Shown: piece by piece, positions 1 through 10,018 of the stretch
Position numbering within the stretch: the stretch's first letter is position 1
Layout of the letters: the number at the start of each line of letters is the position of its first letter
NCBI GenBank assembly: GCA_020847635.1
Contig: JADLBQ010000086.1
Location: 1-64,000 of the forward strand
Reading direction: 5' to 3'
Length of the DNA: 64,000 nucleotides
From: Bacteroidia bacterium
GTDB lineage: Bacteria; Bacteroidota; Bacteroidia; AKYH767-A; OLB10
Position numbers and translations under genes: made by a program
Notes under the pieces: generated by a model
Told to the model about the DNA's origin: nothing
What the model saw: the letters and a program-made list of their open reading frames with translations, nothing else
Database searches by the model: none

Positions 1-90
1 GAACTGGAGTTACCCCCGTCCAGCGGATTATATATTCTGGAAGTACAGACAGGTGAACAGAAGACAATGGTTAAGGTCGTGAAAGAATAA
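1..90 (+). CDS. C-terminal end of a protein truncated by the window edge, probable T9SS type A sorting domain
   Basis: Frame 1 reads ELELPPSSGLYILEVQTGEQKTMVKVVKE* ; 'SGLYIL...G....KVVK' resembles the end of type A T9SS C-terminal domains. Confidence 0.6.
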   Translation, partial: ELELPPSSGLYILEVQTGEQKTMVKVVKE

Positions 91-265
91 CCTTCAGTAC
101 ACAGCAATAAGCCCATCTGATGCCTGAAGTCAGTGTGGCTTGTTGATTTTAGCCTGAACGTGTAAACTTTAAACGAAAATAGTAATGGATAAGACAAAAA
201 GGAGGAATAGGAAAATTCTTTTGTCTGTTATTTGTATTTAGTACACTATCTTTTTTCCGAAGCCT

Positions 266-273
266 TACTTTTG
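266..273 (+). promoter_or_regulatory. Bacteroidetes -7 element TACTTTTG upstream of asnB
   Basis: Perfect TAnnTTTG, 23 nt before the asnB ATG. Confidence 0.5.
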
Positions 274-296
274 AAGACTGATTTTCAACATCTGCA

Positions 297-2195
297 ATGT
301 GTGGTATTAATGGCTTTTATAATTTTTCCAGACAACAAATTCACGATCCCAAAAATCTGATTAAAAGGATGAACCATTCTGTTTCCCATAGGGGACCGGA
401 TGATTCGGGTGAATGGAGTGATGAACAGGAACAAGTCTTTTTTGGACATCAGCGTCTTAGTATTATTGACCTTTCGCAAACCGGTCACCAGCCCATGATC
501 TCTCAGCAAGGCAATGTAGTTACTTTTAATGGTGAGATTTATAATTACCGTGAGCTAAGAAAGCAAGTAAGTGATTATCAGTTTAAGAGTCAAAGTGATA
601 CTGAAGTTCTACTTGCTTTATATGAAAAATCAGGGTATTCGTGTTTGCAGCAATTAGACGGAATGTTTGCTTTTGCACTATGGGATTGTAAAAGGAAGGA
701 ATTATTCCTGGCAAGAGACCGGGCTGGAGAGAAGCCGTTATATTATTCAGTTGATAACGGAATTTTTGCCTTCTCATCAGAATTAAAGTCGCTGCTCCAG
801 CTTCCATGGATTAAAGCTGACCTTGATGAAAAGGCATTTTATCATTTTCTGACGTTTAATCAGTTGGCACCTCCTTTTACAATGTTTAAGGGAATCAGTA
901 AAATGCCACCTGCAACCATGATGACTGTTGATGCCAGCGGAATCCGTTTTTTTAAACCCTATTGGGAAGTTGAGTACTTTGATTACAGGCAGGTTTCTAA
1001 ACAGGAACTGGCAGAAAAAACTTATACTCTACTTAAGCAGTCTGTGCATAGTCAGATGATAAGTGATGTTCCGGTCGGAGCGTTTCTGAGTGGCGGTGTA
1101 GATAGCAGTGCGGTTGTTGCATTAATGAGTCAGAAAAGTTCAGGTAATATTAAAACCTATTCAATCGGCTTTGAAAATCAGCCTGATTACGATGAGCTGA
1201 AATTTGCAGCTTCAGTCTCGAAACAATTTAATACCGAACATTTTGAAAGAATTGTAACAGCATCTGAGATAACCGAGTTTGTTCCGCGAATGGCTGAGAT
1301 TTTTGATGAACCCCTGGCTGATTCAACCTGTATTCCAATCTACTTTATTGCTCAAAAGGCAAGAGAGGAAGGTACCATTGTGGTGCTAACCGGTGACGGA
1401 AGTGATGAAATTTTTGCCGGTTACAGGAATTACAACCGGTATTTAAAGCACTATCGTCATTATCATAGATACATCCGATTGCCACAGTCTGTTAAAAAAC
1501 TGATAGCATGTGCTGCCGGATTTCTAAAAGAGACATCACCGGCAACTGAAATGTTTCACAGAGCAGCTTTAAACCAGGAATTTTTCTGGGGAGCGGCACG
1601 TAGTTTTAAGGAAAGTCAGAAGAAAAAGTTTCTGAGTGAGAAGTTTCAGAAACGATCAGCCTTATGGTCATCTTATGAGATTATTGAAGGATATAAACAG
1701 CAATTTGAAAATCTGCAAAAAGCTGAGAAAGATGACCTGGACTGGATGTGTTATCTGGGTTTTAAAATGAATGATACCAATCGCTATTTGTTCAGAGCTG
1801 ACCGTTTAGGAATGGCTGCATCGGTTGAGACACGGGCTCCGTTTTTAAATTATAAATTGGTGAATCATGCTTTAAGTATTCCTTCTGATTTGAAGATTCA
1901 TAATGAAGAACCAAAGTATATTCTGAAGAGATCACTAGAGAAAATACTTTCAACAGGAATCCTTTACCGGAAGAAAATGGGATTTTCAGTTCCACTGCGT
2001 GAGTGGGCAGGTGGCTATATGACTGATTATGTTGAAAAACATCTTGCGTCATTTTGTACAAATACGGGTCTGTTTGATCAAACCGGATTAAGGAAGCTAG
2101 TGAATACAATAAGGAGCGGAGATAAAAACGTAACCAATGATCTTTTTACTATCTATTTTCTGATGTCCTGGTTTAAGAAATGGATGAATGTCTAA
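297..2195 (+). CDS. asnB: asparagine synthase (glutamine-hydrolysing)
   Basis: N-terminal MCGI nucleophile Cys, HRGPDDSG, FNGEIYNY, and SGGVDSS PP-loop. Confidence 0.95.
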   Translation: MCGINGFYNFSRQQIHDPKNLIKRMNHSVSHRGPDDSGEWSDEQEQVFFGHQRLSIIDLSQTGHQPMISQQGNVVTFNGEIYNYRELRKQVSDYQFKSQSDTEVLLALYEKSGYSCLQQLDGMFAFALWDCKRKELFLARDRAGEKPLYYSVDNGIFAFSSELKSLLQLPWIKADLDEKAFYHFLTFNQLAPPFTMFKGISKMPPATMMTVDASGIRFFKPYWEVEYFDYRQVSKQELAEKTYTLLKQSVHSQMISDVPVGAFLSGGVDSSAVVALMSQKSSGNIKTYSIGFENQPDYDELKFAASVSKQFNTEHFERIVTASEITEFVPRMAEIFDEPLADSTCIPIYFIAQKAREEGTIVVLTGDGSDEIFAGYRNYNRYLKHYRHYHRYIRLPQSVKKLIACAAGFLKETSPATEMFHRAALNQEFFWGAARSFKESQKKKFLSEKFQKRSALWSSYEIIEGYKQQFENLQKAEKDDLDWMCYLGFKMNDTNRYLFRADRLGMAASVETRAPFLNYKLVNHALSIPSDLKIHNEEPKYILKRSLEKILSTGILYRKKMGFSVPLREWAGGYMTDYVEKHLASFCTNTGLFDQTGLRKLVNTIRSGDKNVTNDLFTIYFLMSWFKKWMNV

Positions 2196-2235
2196 AAACG
2201 AGAAAAGGCTGTATTAATACAGCCTTTTCTCGTTT
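2196..2235. terminator. Bidirectional terminator-like 40-bp perfect palindrome between convergent genes
   Basis: AAACGAGAAAAGGCTGTATT|AATACAGCCTTTTCTCGTTT, starting right after the asnB stop. Confidence 0.8.
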
Positions 2236-2250
2236 ACCTAGTTAGAGAAA

Positions 2251-3717
2251 TTACTTGGCAACTTCAAACTCAACCCTGCGGTTCATTGCTTTATTACCTT
2301 TTGCAAATTGCTCAGTCTTTCCACGGGATTCGGTAGTCAGTCGTGAGCCATCAATTCCATAAACCTTAATCAGGTTATCTTTAACAGCATCTGCTCTGCG
2401 CTGTCCAAGTTTTTGATTGTAAGATTCACCGGCATCAATGTCAGTATGGCCGATAATATTGAGTTTCAGCTTATCATTTTTCTTGAGCATGCGGGCAACA
2501 ATAAGAATACGGTCTTGCTGGTTGGATTTGATATTGGATTTATCAGTATCAAAGAAAATTGAAGGAAGCCATCCGCTTGCATAGGAACCGGCACCACCGG
2601 CAGAAGCCAGGTTATCACCAATTGCGATTCCCTGAAAGTTGACAAGTGAACCTTTTGGTGTATTGGGTTCAAGATCCCGGCTGTCCGGAACTCCGTCACC
2701 ATCGGTGTCAATTTCAGCACCAGTTGCATCAACTGTTGCACCTTTTGTGCTGAAAGGATCAGAATCTAAATGATCAGGAATACCGTCACCATCGGTATCT
2801 ACTGCTGTTCCGTCACCATAAACTTTTACACCTTCGGGAGTAGAATTGTCCTTGTCAAAAATGTCAGAAACTCCATCTTTATCCTTATCGCCTGAAAGCA
2901 AATCCATCTTATCCTTTAATTCAGCCATATCGTTGTAAACAATCTCAACAGGATTGACCCATTCCATCTGCTGGTTTTTCTTGCCAAATGTATAGTTAAT
3001 ATTCAGGTTCAACATTGAATAGTTATCACTTTCTGTCGTAGGCTTGTTTATTCCATCAACTTTATCGGTAAAAGTTTTTCTGAAATCATAGGTCAAACCG
3101 GCATCAAAACGTTTTCCCAGCCGGTATTTAAAACCTAGCCCGAGCGTCATCATCCCTTCAGTAACATTTCCGGTTTGAACAGCCAGAAAGGGATTGCTTG
3201 GTGATGCTCCGATTTTTGGATCAATATTTTTGAGTTCACCATCAAAGTTGAATATTCCGATACCAATGGAACCCAATAAGTGAAACTTTTTGTTTCTTTT
3301 TAAATAGCTGATATTTCCGGATGTAAACACAAAGTCAATAAAATACTCTTTTACCGGGCTTTCATAGGTATAAAGGTATTCTTTCATGCCTGAACGAATG
3401 GCCTCTTCACTTTCACCAGAAAATTTTCCAAAAGTTGCTCCTGCCCGGATTGCTGAAGTATGCGTAAACTGATAAGCAACATGGGCTCCATACATCAGAT
3501 CAAATGGAAGCTCTTTTAAACTGTTATTATTTTCTGAGTTCTTTTGAATATCACCCTGAAAATAGTTTGGACCGACATGAACACCAATTGACCATTTGTC
3601 AAAATCATTCCGGTTTGGCAAGCCATACCGTGAAGAAGATGATGATGTGCTTTGAGCAATAATTGCTGAACTTGTAATCAGCATTAAAAAAGAAACCAAT
3701 ATAATTTTTAATTTCAT
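2251..3717 (-). CDS. OmpA family outer membrane protein with thrombospondin type-3-like calcium repeats
   Basis: Signal peptide, beta-barrel-like N-terminus, DTDGDGIPDHLDSDP/DTDGDGVPDSRDLEP repeats, C-terminal OmpA motif (NIIGHTD...GQRRADAVKDNL). Start at MKLKIILVS preferred over the track start at 3750. Confidence 0.9.
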   Translation of the reverse strand: MKLKIILVSFLMLITSSAIIAQSTSSSSSRYGLPNRNDFDKWSIGVHVGPNYFQGDIQKNSENNNSLKELPFDLMYGAHVAYQFTHTSAIRAGATFGKFSGESEEAIRSGMKEYLYTYESPVKEYFIDFVFTSGNISYLKRNKKFHLLGSIGIGIFNFDGELKNIDPKIGASPSNPFLAVQTGNVTEGMMTLGLGFKYRLGKRFDAGLTYDFRKTFTDKVDGINKPTTESDNYSMLNLNINYTFGKKNQQMEWVNPVEIVYNDMAELKDKMDLLSGDKDKDGVSDIFDKDNSTPEGVKVYGDGTAVDTDGDGIPDHLDSDPFSTKGATVDATGAEIDTDGDGVPDSRDLEPNTPKGSLVNFQGIAIGDNLASAGGAGSYASGWLPSIFFDTDKSNIKSNQQDRILIVARMLKKNDKLKLNIIGHTDIDAGESYNQKLGQRRADAVKDNLIKVYGIDGSRLTTESRGKTEQFAKGNKAMNRRVEFEVAK

Positions 3718-3783
3718 CTTAAAATGTTTTAGGTTTATGAATGGGTGCAAGTATAAATAATGTTATCCTATTATGAAAAAAAA

Positions 3784-4431
3784 TTATTGACTTGATACTG
3801 AATTATTAACAATATCAACTGAAGCCATGATCTGATTTACAACCTGTGTGAAAGCCAGAATATCATGTTTAAAGTCAAGATGGTTACTCTCAATCGTCAA
3901 AGATGGAATACCGCAATGCTGCAGGTCATTTAATAATACTACATATGCAGTATTAAGTTGCTCAAGGTATTCATTACTAATCCGGTTCTCAAAGGAACGG
4001 CCTCGCTTTTCAATGTTTTTTTTTAATATAGGAACATCCTTCTTCAGGAAAACAATCAGGTCGGGTTTAGGCAATTGAGCCTCAAGTAATTCATAAAATT
4101 CACGAAAAAGGCGGAATTCCTGAGAGGATAAATTTATTTGAGAAAAGAGAAGACACTTCCTGAAATAGTAATCAGATACAATGATTTCCCTTTTATCCTT
4201 TTTATTAAAAGTGTGAGAAAGTTGCCTGTAGCGTTCTGCCAGAAATGACATTTCTAAGGGAAAGGCAAACCGGGAAGGATCGTTATAGAATTGAGCCAGA
4301 AAAGTGTTCTCAGAAAAGGATTCCAGAATGAGTGAAGTATTAAATTTGAGCGCCAACATTTCTGCCAGAGTTGTTTTCCCAGCTCCAATATTTCCTTCAA
4401 TAACAATGTAATTTCCTGCTTTCAGACTCAT
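3784..4431 (-). CDS. deoxynucleoside kinase family protein
   Basis: IEGNIGAGKTTLAEML P-loop, dNK-like body; ATGA overlap with the folK stop. Confidence 0.85.
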   Translation of the reverse strand: MSLKAGNYIVIEGNIGAGKTTLAEMLALKFNTSLILESFSENTFLAQFYNDPSRFAFPLEMSFLAERYRQLSHTFNKKDKREIIVSDYYFRKCLLFSQINLSSQEFRLFREFYELLEAQLPKPDLIVFLKKDVPILKKNIEKRGRSFENRISNEYLEQLNTAYVVLLNDLQHCGIPSLTIESNHLDFKHDILAFTQVVNQIMASVDIVNNSVSSQ

Positions 4432-4943
4432 GTTTTCTGCGTGGTAATTAAATTCAATTTTTTCACAGTACACTTGTCCTGGCATTCATTTAAAAGGGTA
4501 TTAACCGCTTTCTTGAACACCGGATGAATAAAGGAAGGGATTAGTTCATTCAATGGCTCAAGTACAAACCGCCTTTCATGCAAATGAGGATGAGGAATAT
4601 TAAGGGATGGAGAACTCAAGGTCAGGCTGTTGAAAAAAAGGATATCAATATCCATTTCCCGTTGACCCCATTTTGTGAGGCAGGTTCTGCCTGAATAAAT
4701 TTCAGCTTTTTTCAAAGCTACTAATAAAGGTTGAGGGTTAAGTCTTGTTTTGGCTAACCAAGCCTGGTTTATGAAATCAGGTTGATTGCTGTTTCCCCAA
4801 GGGGAGGTCTGGTAAAAGCCCGATTCCAGGTAGATGGTAAGGTCCATGCGTTCAAGAAATTCCCTGGCTTTTGAGAAGTTTGCCATACAATTACCTTTAT
4901 TGCAACCTGCAAGCAAAACCACTTCGTTTGTAATAACCGACAT
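4428..4943 (-). CDS. folK: 2-amino-4-hydroxy-6-hydroxymethyldihydropteridine pyrophosphokinase
   Basis: Motifs W-G-QREMDIDILFF and IPHPHLHERRFVLEPL. Confidence 0.92.
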   Translation of the reverse strand: MSVITNEVVLLAGCNKGNCMANFSKAREFLERMDLTIYLESGFYQTSPWGNSNQPDFINQAWLAKTRLNPQPLLVALKKAEIYSGRTCLTKWGQREMDIDILFFNSLTLSSPSLNIPHPHLHERRFVLEPLNELIPSFIHPVFKKAVNTLLNECQDKCTVKKLNLITTQKT

Positions 4944-4947
4944 TGCA

Positions 4948-4955
4948 CAAAAGTA
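4948..4955 (-). promoter_or_regulatory. -7 element TACTTTTG, 4 nt upstream of the folK ATG
   Basis: Plus-strand CAAAAGTA; predicted TSS falls at or within a few nt of the start codon. Confidence 0.6.
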
Positions 4956-4982
4956 TTGACCTTTTACAATTTCTTATTTTGA

Positions 4983-4990
4983 TAAGTTTG
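4983..4990 (+). promoter_or_regulatory. -7 element TAAGTTTG upstream of sppA
   Basis: Perfect TAnnTTTG, about 55 nt before the sppA ATG. Confidence 0.45.
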
Positions 4991-5045
4991 CAGATGAATA
5001 GAACAAACAAACCTTTGTTTTTTCTCTTTGATAATCTTTAGTTTT

Positions 5046-6812
5046 ATGAAACAATTCTTCAAATTCTTCTTTGCTTCTGTACTTGGTGTTATTGTTGGAA
5101 GCATTCTCTTGTTTTTCCTACTAATTGCTTTTCTGTCTTTTGTTTTCTCATCCTTCAGTTCTGAAAAAAGTGTAACTCTGAAAACTCCACATGTACTTGA
5201 GATTAAACTGAATCAGCCGATAAAAGAAAGGTCATCAAAGAATCCATTATCCAACTTTGACTGGCAGACTCTGAAAGCCAACACCCAGCCCGGTCTTTAC
5301 GAAATTATTAATTGCATTAATAAAGCAGCAACGGATGACAATATCAAGGGTATTTATCTGCATAGCGCAACGGTTTCAGCAGGATTGGCCAGTATTGAAG
5401 AAATCAGAAATGCGTTAAAAAGATTTAGGGCTTCCGGAAAATTTGTCTTTAGTTATGCCGATTACTATGACCAAGGTGCATATTACCTGGCTTCGGTTGC
5501 AGATTCAATATTTATGAACGACCAGGGAGCAGTTGATTTCAGAGGCTTTTCAATTGAATTAACATTTCTGAGGGGCCTTTTTGATAAACTGGATATTGAT
5601 CCGCAACTAATCCGGCATGGTAAATACAAAAGTGCAGGAGAAAGTTATACTGAATATAAAATGAGTCCTGAAAACAGGTTGCAATTAGAAACAATGGTAG
5701 ATGCATTCTGGAAGCACTCAGTAATGGAAATAGCAGCTTCCCGGAAACTTTCGCCTGAAGCTGTTCAGTTAGCTGCTGACAGTGTGGTGGGTATGGATCC
5801 CCAAAAGGCATTAGCAAGCAAATTGATTGACCGGTTAACTTATGAAGACCAGGTTATTGCAATTCTTCAGAACCAAACCGGTAAAAAAGCAACTGAAAAG
5901 CCCGATTTAATCTCGCTTGCTAAGTACCAACATGTTCCAAAGAAGGATTTGAAGTATCAAAAAGACAGAATCGCCTTTATTTTTGGAACCGGAGCTATTG
6001 CATCAGGAGATGGAGATGACGAATCAATTGGTTCAGATAAGATTGCTGATGCAATTCGTGTTGCCCGGAATGACGATAAAATAAAGGCAATTGTGTTTAG
6101 AGTGAATTCGCCCGGAGGAAGTGCGCTTGCTTCGGATGTGATCTGGCGGGAAATTAAACTGGCTAAAGCGGAAAAACCTGTTGTTATCAGTATGGGTGAT
6201 GTAGCTGCTTCCGGTGGATATTATATCAGCTGTGCAGCCGATTCAATCTTTTCAGATCCAAATACAATTACCGGTTCAATTGGTGTTATTGGTTTAATAT
6301 TTAATATACAAAATTTTTTGAAAAATAAGCTTGGTGTTACAACAGATAGTTATAAAACGGGGGAATTTGCAGATTTGGGACTGATGACACACCCCTTATC
6401 TCCGGCTGAGCGGAATAAGATTATGAGTATGATTGAAAGGATTTATGACGAGTTTACCCGTAAAGTAGCTGAAGGAAGAAGGCTGGATCAGGCATTTGTT
6501 GACAGTATCGGCCAGGGGAGAGTATGGGCAGGTTCAGATGCACTGGGTATTGGTCTGATTGATCGTATTGGAGGATTTACAGATGCAATTGAATGTGCTG
6601 CAAGAATGGCCGAGATCAGTGAATATAAAGTTGTTGAATTGCCCGAGCAGGCAGATCCGGTTAAAGAATTATTGGCTGGTATGACGGCTGAAGCGAAATT
6701 ATCGTTTTCAGGTTTTGACAAACAGGAGAGACAGTTAATTCAAACTGTCAGAAAGTATTTCGGACAATCTGGAGTTCAAGCCATATTACCATTTGAATAT
6801 GACTTAAAATAA
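5046..6812 (+). CDS. sppA: signal peptide peptidase SppA, 67K type
   Basis: N-terminal TM, duplicated S49 domains, VNSPGGSALASD and DVAASGGYYISCAAD motifs. Confidence 0.93.
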   Translation: MKQFFKFFFASVLGVIVGSILLFFLLIAFLSFVFSSFSSEKSVTLKTPHVLEIKLNQPIKERSSKNPLSNFDWQTLKANTQPGLYEIINCINKAATDDNIKGIYLHSATVSAGLASIEEIRNALKRFRASGKFVFSYADYYDQGAYYLASVADSIFMNDQGAVDFRGFSIELTFLRGLFDKLDIDPQLIRHGKYKSAGESYTEYKMSPENRLQLETMVDAFWKHSVMEIAASRKLSPEAVQLAADSVVGMDPQKALASKLIDRLTYEDQVIAILQNQTGKKATEKPDLISLAKYQHVPKKDLKYQKDRIAFIFGTGAIASGDGDDESIGSDKIADAIRVARNDDKIKAIVFRVNSPGGSALASDVIWREIKLAKAEKPVVISMGDVAASGGYYISCAADSIFSDPNTITGSIGVIGLIFNIQNFLKNKLGVTTDSYKTGEFADLGLMTHPLSPAERNKIMSMIERIYDEFTRKVAEGRRLDQAFVDSIGQGRVWAGSDALGIGLIDRIGGFTDAIECAARMAEISEYKVVELPEQADPVKELLAGMTAEAKLSFSGFDKQERQLIQTVRKYFGQSGVQAILPFEYDLK

Positions 6813-6853
6813 ATAAATTCTGATTTTTGCCTTGGAATCGCTACAAAAAGGAA

Positions 6854-7414
6854 ATGAAAGGTATTTTAACATTTATTCTTGCATGCTTTACACTGGTAGC
6901 TCAGGGTCAACGTCCAACGGCAGCTGCTGTTTATTCTCAGATGAAAAAGGCAGAATCCAGGATTGATAGTTTGTCAGAGCTTAATGCCCAACTGACCGAC
7001 CAGCTTACGAGGGCGCATCAGACTATTAGCCAGCAAACTGCCCGTCTTACTGACCGGGACTCAACTATTGATGCCATGCAATCTGAGAATGATGCACTTA
7101 ACACCAGGCTTAGTCAGTTTAAGGAACATAATCTGAAACTTGATCAAAGTAACCGTATCCTGATTGTATTTAATTCAATTGTTGGATTTCTCTTGCTGAT
7201 TACCCTGGTATGGTTTGTCAGAAATCTAGGTAAAAAGAAATCTTCGGTAATGCCCGAAACTAAGAATACTGCTGACAAAGGCAGCAACGCTGTAAACAGT
7301 CTTAGAAATATAGAATCCAAGCTAGAGCAACTTGAAAGATTAAACAGGCTTCGGGAAAAAAATATCCTGACTGAAGGCGAATTTGAAAATGAAAAGAGGC
7401 AAATTTTAGGATGA
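6854..7414 (+). CDS. hypothetical secreted/membrane protein with coiled coil, TM helix and SHOCT-like C-terminus
   Basis: Signal peptide MKGILTFILACFTLVAQG, coiled coil, TM, and 'LEQLERLNRLREKNILTEGEFENEKRQIL' typical of SHOCT-like ends. Confidence 0.7.
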   Translation: MKGILTFILACFTLVAQGQRPTAAAVYSQMKKAESRIDSLSELNAQLTDQLTRAHQTISQQTARLTDRDSTIDAMQSENDALNTRLSQFKEHNLKLDQSNRILIVFNSIVGFLLLITLVWFVRNLGKKKSSVMPETKNTADKGSNAVNSLRNIESKLEQLERLNRLREKNILTEGEFENEKRQILG

Positions 7415-8175
7415 ATCAAAACGGAAGTGTCGAAGTACATCAGAAGGCAGGAGTTGCGTATATTACTTTTTTTCATCCGCAAAGCAATTCACTGCCCGGA
7501 AGCCTGCTTATTGATTTAGCTAAAGAAATTACTGCTTCGGGGAATGATGCCAGTGTTAAAGTAATCGTACTTCAAAGTAAAGGTGAAAAAGTTTTTTGTG
7601 CCGGTGCCTCATTTGATGAATTATTGCAAATTGAAAATGAAGAGCAGGGAATGACTTTCTTTTCAGGCTTTGCTAGAGTAATAAATGCTATGCGTAAAGC
7701 ACCTAAGTTTATTGTTGTTCGTATTCAGGGAAAAGCTGTTGGTGGGGGGGTTGGACTTGCAGCATCAGCCGATTATGCAATTGCACATTCTTCTGCTTTT
7801 GTAAAACTGAGCGAACTGGCAGTTGGTATTGGCCCGTTTGTCGTTGGCCCGGCAGTAGAAAGAAAGATGGGTAAATCAGCATTTACTAAATTAACTGTTC
7901 ATGCTACCCAATGGCAATCGGCTCAGTGGGCAGAGCAGCATGGATTGTTTGCTGAAGTCCATGATACAATTGAGAAGGTGGACCTAGCAGTGAGTAAACT
8001 AGTGGAAAATCTGAAATTCAGCAATCCGGAAGCAATGAAAATGCTGAAAAAAATATTTTGGGAAGGTACTGAGAGCTGGGATACCCTATTACCGGAAAGA
8101 GCAGGGATGAGTGGTCAGCTTGTATTGTCTGCATTCACCAGAAATGCAATTGAAGCCTTTAAGAAAAAATCTTGA
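7411..8175 (+). CDS. enoyl-CoA hydratase/isomerase family protein
   Basis: Crotonase motifs: FCAGASFDEL, IQGKAVGGGVGLAASADYAIA. Confidence 0.9.
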   Translation: MNQNGSVEVHQKAGVAYITFFHPQSNSLPGSLLIDLAKEITASGNDASVKVIVLQSKGEKVFCAGASFDELLQIENEEQGMTFFSGFARVINAMRKAPKFIVVRIQGKAVGGGVGLAASADYAIAHSSAFVKLSELAVGIGPFVVGPAVERKMGKSAFTKLTVHATQWQSAQWAEQHGLFAEVHDTIEKVDLAVSKLVENLKFSNPEAMKMLKKIFWEGTESWDTLLPERAGMSGQLVLSAFTRNAIEAFKKKS

Positions 8176-8180
8176 GTCCG

Positions 8181-9305
8181 TTATCTCTTCAATGAGTTGT
8201 AAAGACTCAACAGTTCGCCTTTAAATCGCGGCCATGACAAATCGTTTTTAAGCTTCCTGAAATTCTCTTTCAAGGCAATAGGGTCTTTGGGTGCAAAAAG
8301 ATTCTCAATTGTTTTAGCAAAACTTGCCGGATTCAGTTCGGAGCAGATCAAGCCGGTCTTATATTGCTCTACCTGCTCGTACAAGCCACCAACACGTGTA
8401 ACAATGAGCGGCACCTCGTAATACATAGCAATAGCAGCTACTCCGCTCTGGGTAGCCTGCAAATAAGAGAGTGTACACGCATCAGCTGCTGAAAAAAGCA
8501 GAGTTGTTTCTTCCATTCCAATGTATCGGTTCAGAAAGATAATGCGATCTGATAAGCCCAGGTGGCTGATCTTTTCTTCAGATGATTTTGAGTCCTCGTA
8601 CCATTCTCCTGCTATAATCAGCTGGTATGAGTTATCCAGTTTTGAGAATGCTTCAAGCAATAAATCCAGTCCTTTGTATTTTCTGACAAATCCATAATAT
8701 AGCAAGATCTTTTTATCAGGATCAATGTTGAGTTTCCGACAGGCTTCATCTCGCGAGACCTTACTTCCAAAATGATCATAAAGCGGATGAGGAGAAGATC
8801 GGAATTGCGCATCAGACTTTAATTTTCTCAAGTCTTCGGCAACCTGCGAACTCATGACTAAAAATCCGTCATGTCTGTTCAGAAAGTACTTAGTTAATAA
8901 CAGGTCACCGGCATGCCTTTCATGAGGAATGACATTGTCGAGTATAGCAATCCGGATACATTTCTTTTTTAAAAATGAAGCAACTGTGCCGAAAGCCGGA
9001 CCGAAGAACGGCATCCATAATCTGGAAATAAACAATTCGGGTTGCCACTTTTGGATGAGTGATGCAGTTCTGTACCAGCTCAATGGATTAACCGCATCCA
9101 GCGATCTTTCGGTTACCATACTGCCGGAAGCATCATTCTGCTGAACAAATTGTGTTTTACCCGGAAATAAAAAGGAAGGGTACTGTCTTGAAAAATTAAA
9201 AGCTTTTATTTCATGTTCTTTCTCCAGTTCTCTGAATAATCTGCCGCTGAATTGTGCGATTCCTCCGCGGTAGGGATAAAAAACAGAGAGCATTGCAATT
9301 TTCAT
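8181..9305 (-). CDS. glycosyltransferase (GT4-like)
   Basis: YPYRGGIAQFSGRL, KILLYYGFVRKYKGLDLLLEAF, C-terminal GT-B pattern. Confidence 0.88.
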   Translation of the reverse strand: MKIAMLSVFYPYRGGIAQFSGRLFRELEKEHEIKAFNFSRQYPSFLFPGKTQFVQQNDASGSMVTERSLDAVNPLSWYRTASLIQKWQPELFISRLWMPFFGPAFGTVASFLKKKCIRIAILDNVIPHERHAGDLLLTKYFLNRHDGFLVMSSQVAEDLRKLKSDAQFRSSPHPLYDHFGSKVSRDEACRKLNIDPDKKILLYYGFVRKYKGLDLLLEAFSKLDNSYQLIIAGEWYEDSKSSEEKISHLGLSDRIIFLNRYIGMEETTLLFSAADACTLSYLQATQSGVAAIAMYYEVPLIVTRVGGLYEQVEQYKTGLICSELNPASFAKTIENLFAPKDPIALKENFRKLKNDLSWPRFKGELLSLYNSLKR

Positions 9306-9349
9306 AGGAACAACTCAGCAGATAATAAAGGTATTTTCATGATGGTGGT

Positions 9350-10015
9350 TCAAGGTACTGTAATCTTCTGGTTTAATGCAGAGATGACATCAGGCTTGAG
9401 TTCATGTTTCCCGTCAAAACGAAACGGAATAAAAGGAATTTTATGATGTCGGAGATATTCAAAATCCTTTTCAAATACTTCCTCATCAACAAATTCATCT
9501 TGATTGCTGTAAACAAACCATATTCTTGACTTCTTTGCAAATTGTAGAATTATATTTTCATCAATGTCTTTTGGAAATTCACATGAATGAATAATCAGTT
9601 CATCTACCCGTTTGTCCGTCAGGAAAGCCCAACGGGCGGCAGCAGCACCTCCTTGTGAGAATCCAAATACAATAATCTTATCGGGGATTCCTTTTAATCG
9701 TTTCAGAAGATCATTATAAAGTAAATCAAGGTAGCGGATATTATCAGTAATGTCATCCATACGCTCAACTTTAGTCATCCACGAGGCTCCTACATTTCCG
9801 AAATATCCTTTCATATAGAAGCGTGACAAGGCTTCGGGTGCAGCAATGAGGATACCCGGTTTGATAACAGGTTCAAAATTTAGAATAAACGAAGGTGCCA
9901 GCTGAGAGTAACCGTGCAAAACAATCCAAAGGTTGCTGACAGGCTGCTTCAGGTCACCTGAAATTGTATAACGGGCTGTTTTTGAAACTTCAATCCGATA
10001 GTTGTGATCCGACAT
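9350..10015 (-). CDS. alpha/beta hydrolase (phospholipase/carboxylesterase-like)
   Basis: GFSQGGAAAARWA nucleophile elbow, DGKHEL near the C-terminus. Confidence 0.8.
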   Translation of the reverse strand: MSDHNYRIEVSKTARYTISGDLKQPVSNLWIVLHGYSQLAPSFILNFEPVIKPGILIAAPEALSRFYMKGYFGNVGASWMTKVERMDDITDNIRYLDLLYNDLLKRLKGIPDKIIVFGFSQGGAAAARWAFLTDKRVDELIIHSCEFPKDIDENIILQFAKKSRIWFVYSNQDEFVDEEVFEKDFEYLRHHKIPFIPFRFDGKHELKPDVISALNQKITVP

Positions 10016-10018
10016 GAA

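Noticed and set aside
3848-4078. 76-aa plus-strand ORF inside the deoxynucleoside kinase gene
   Set aside because: Shadow ORF opposite a confident CDS.
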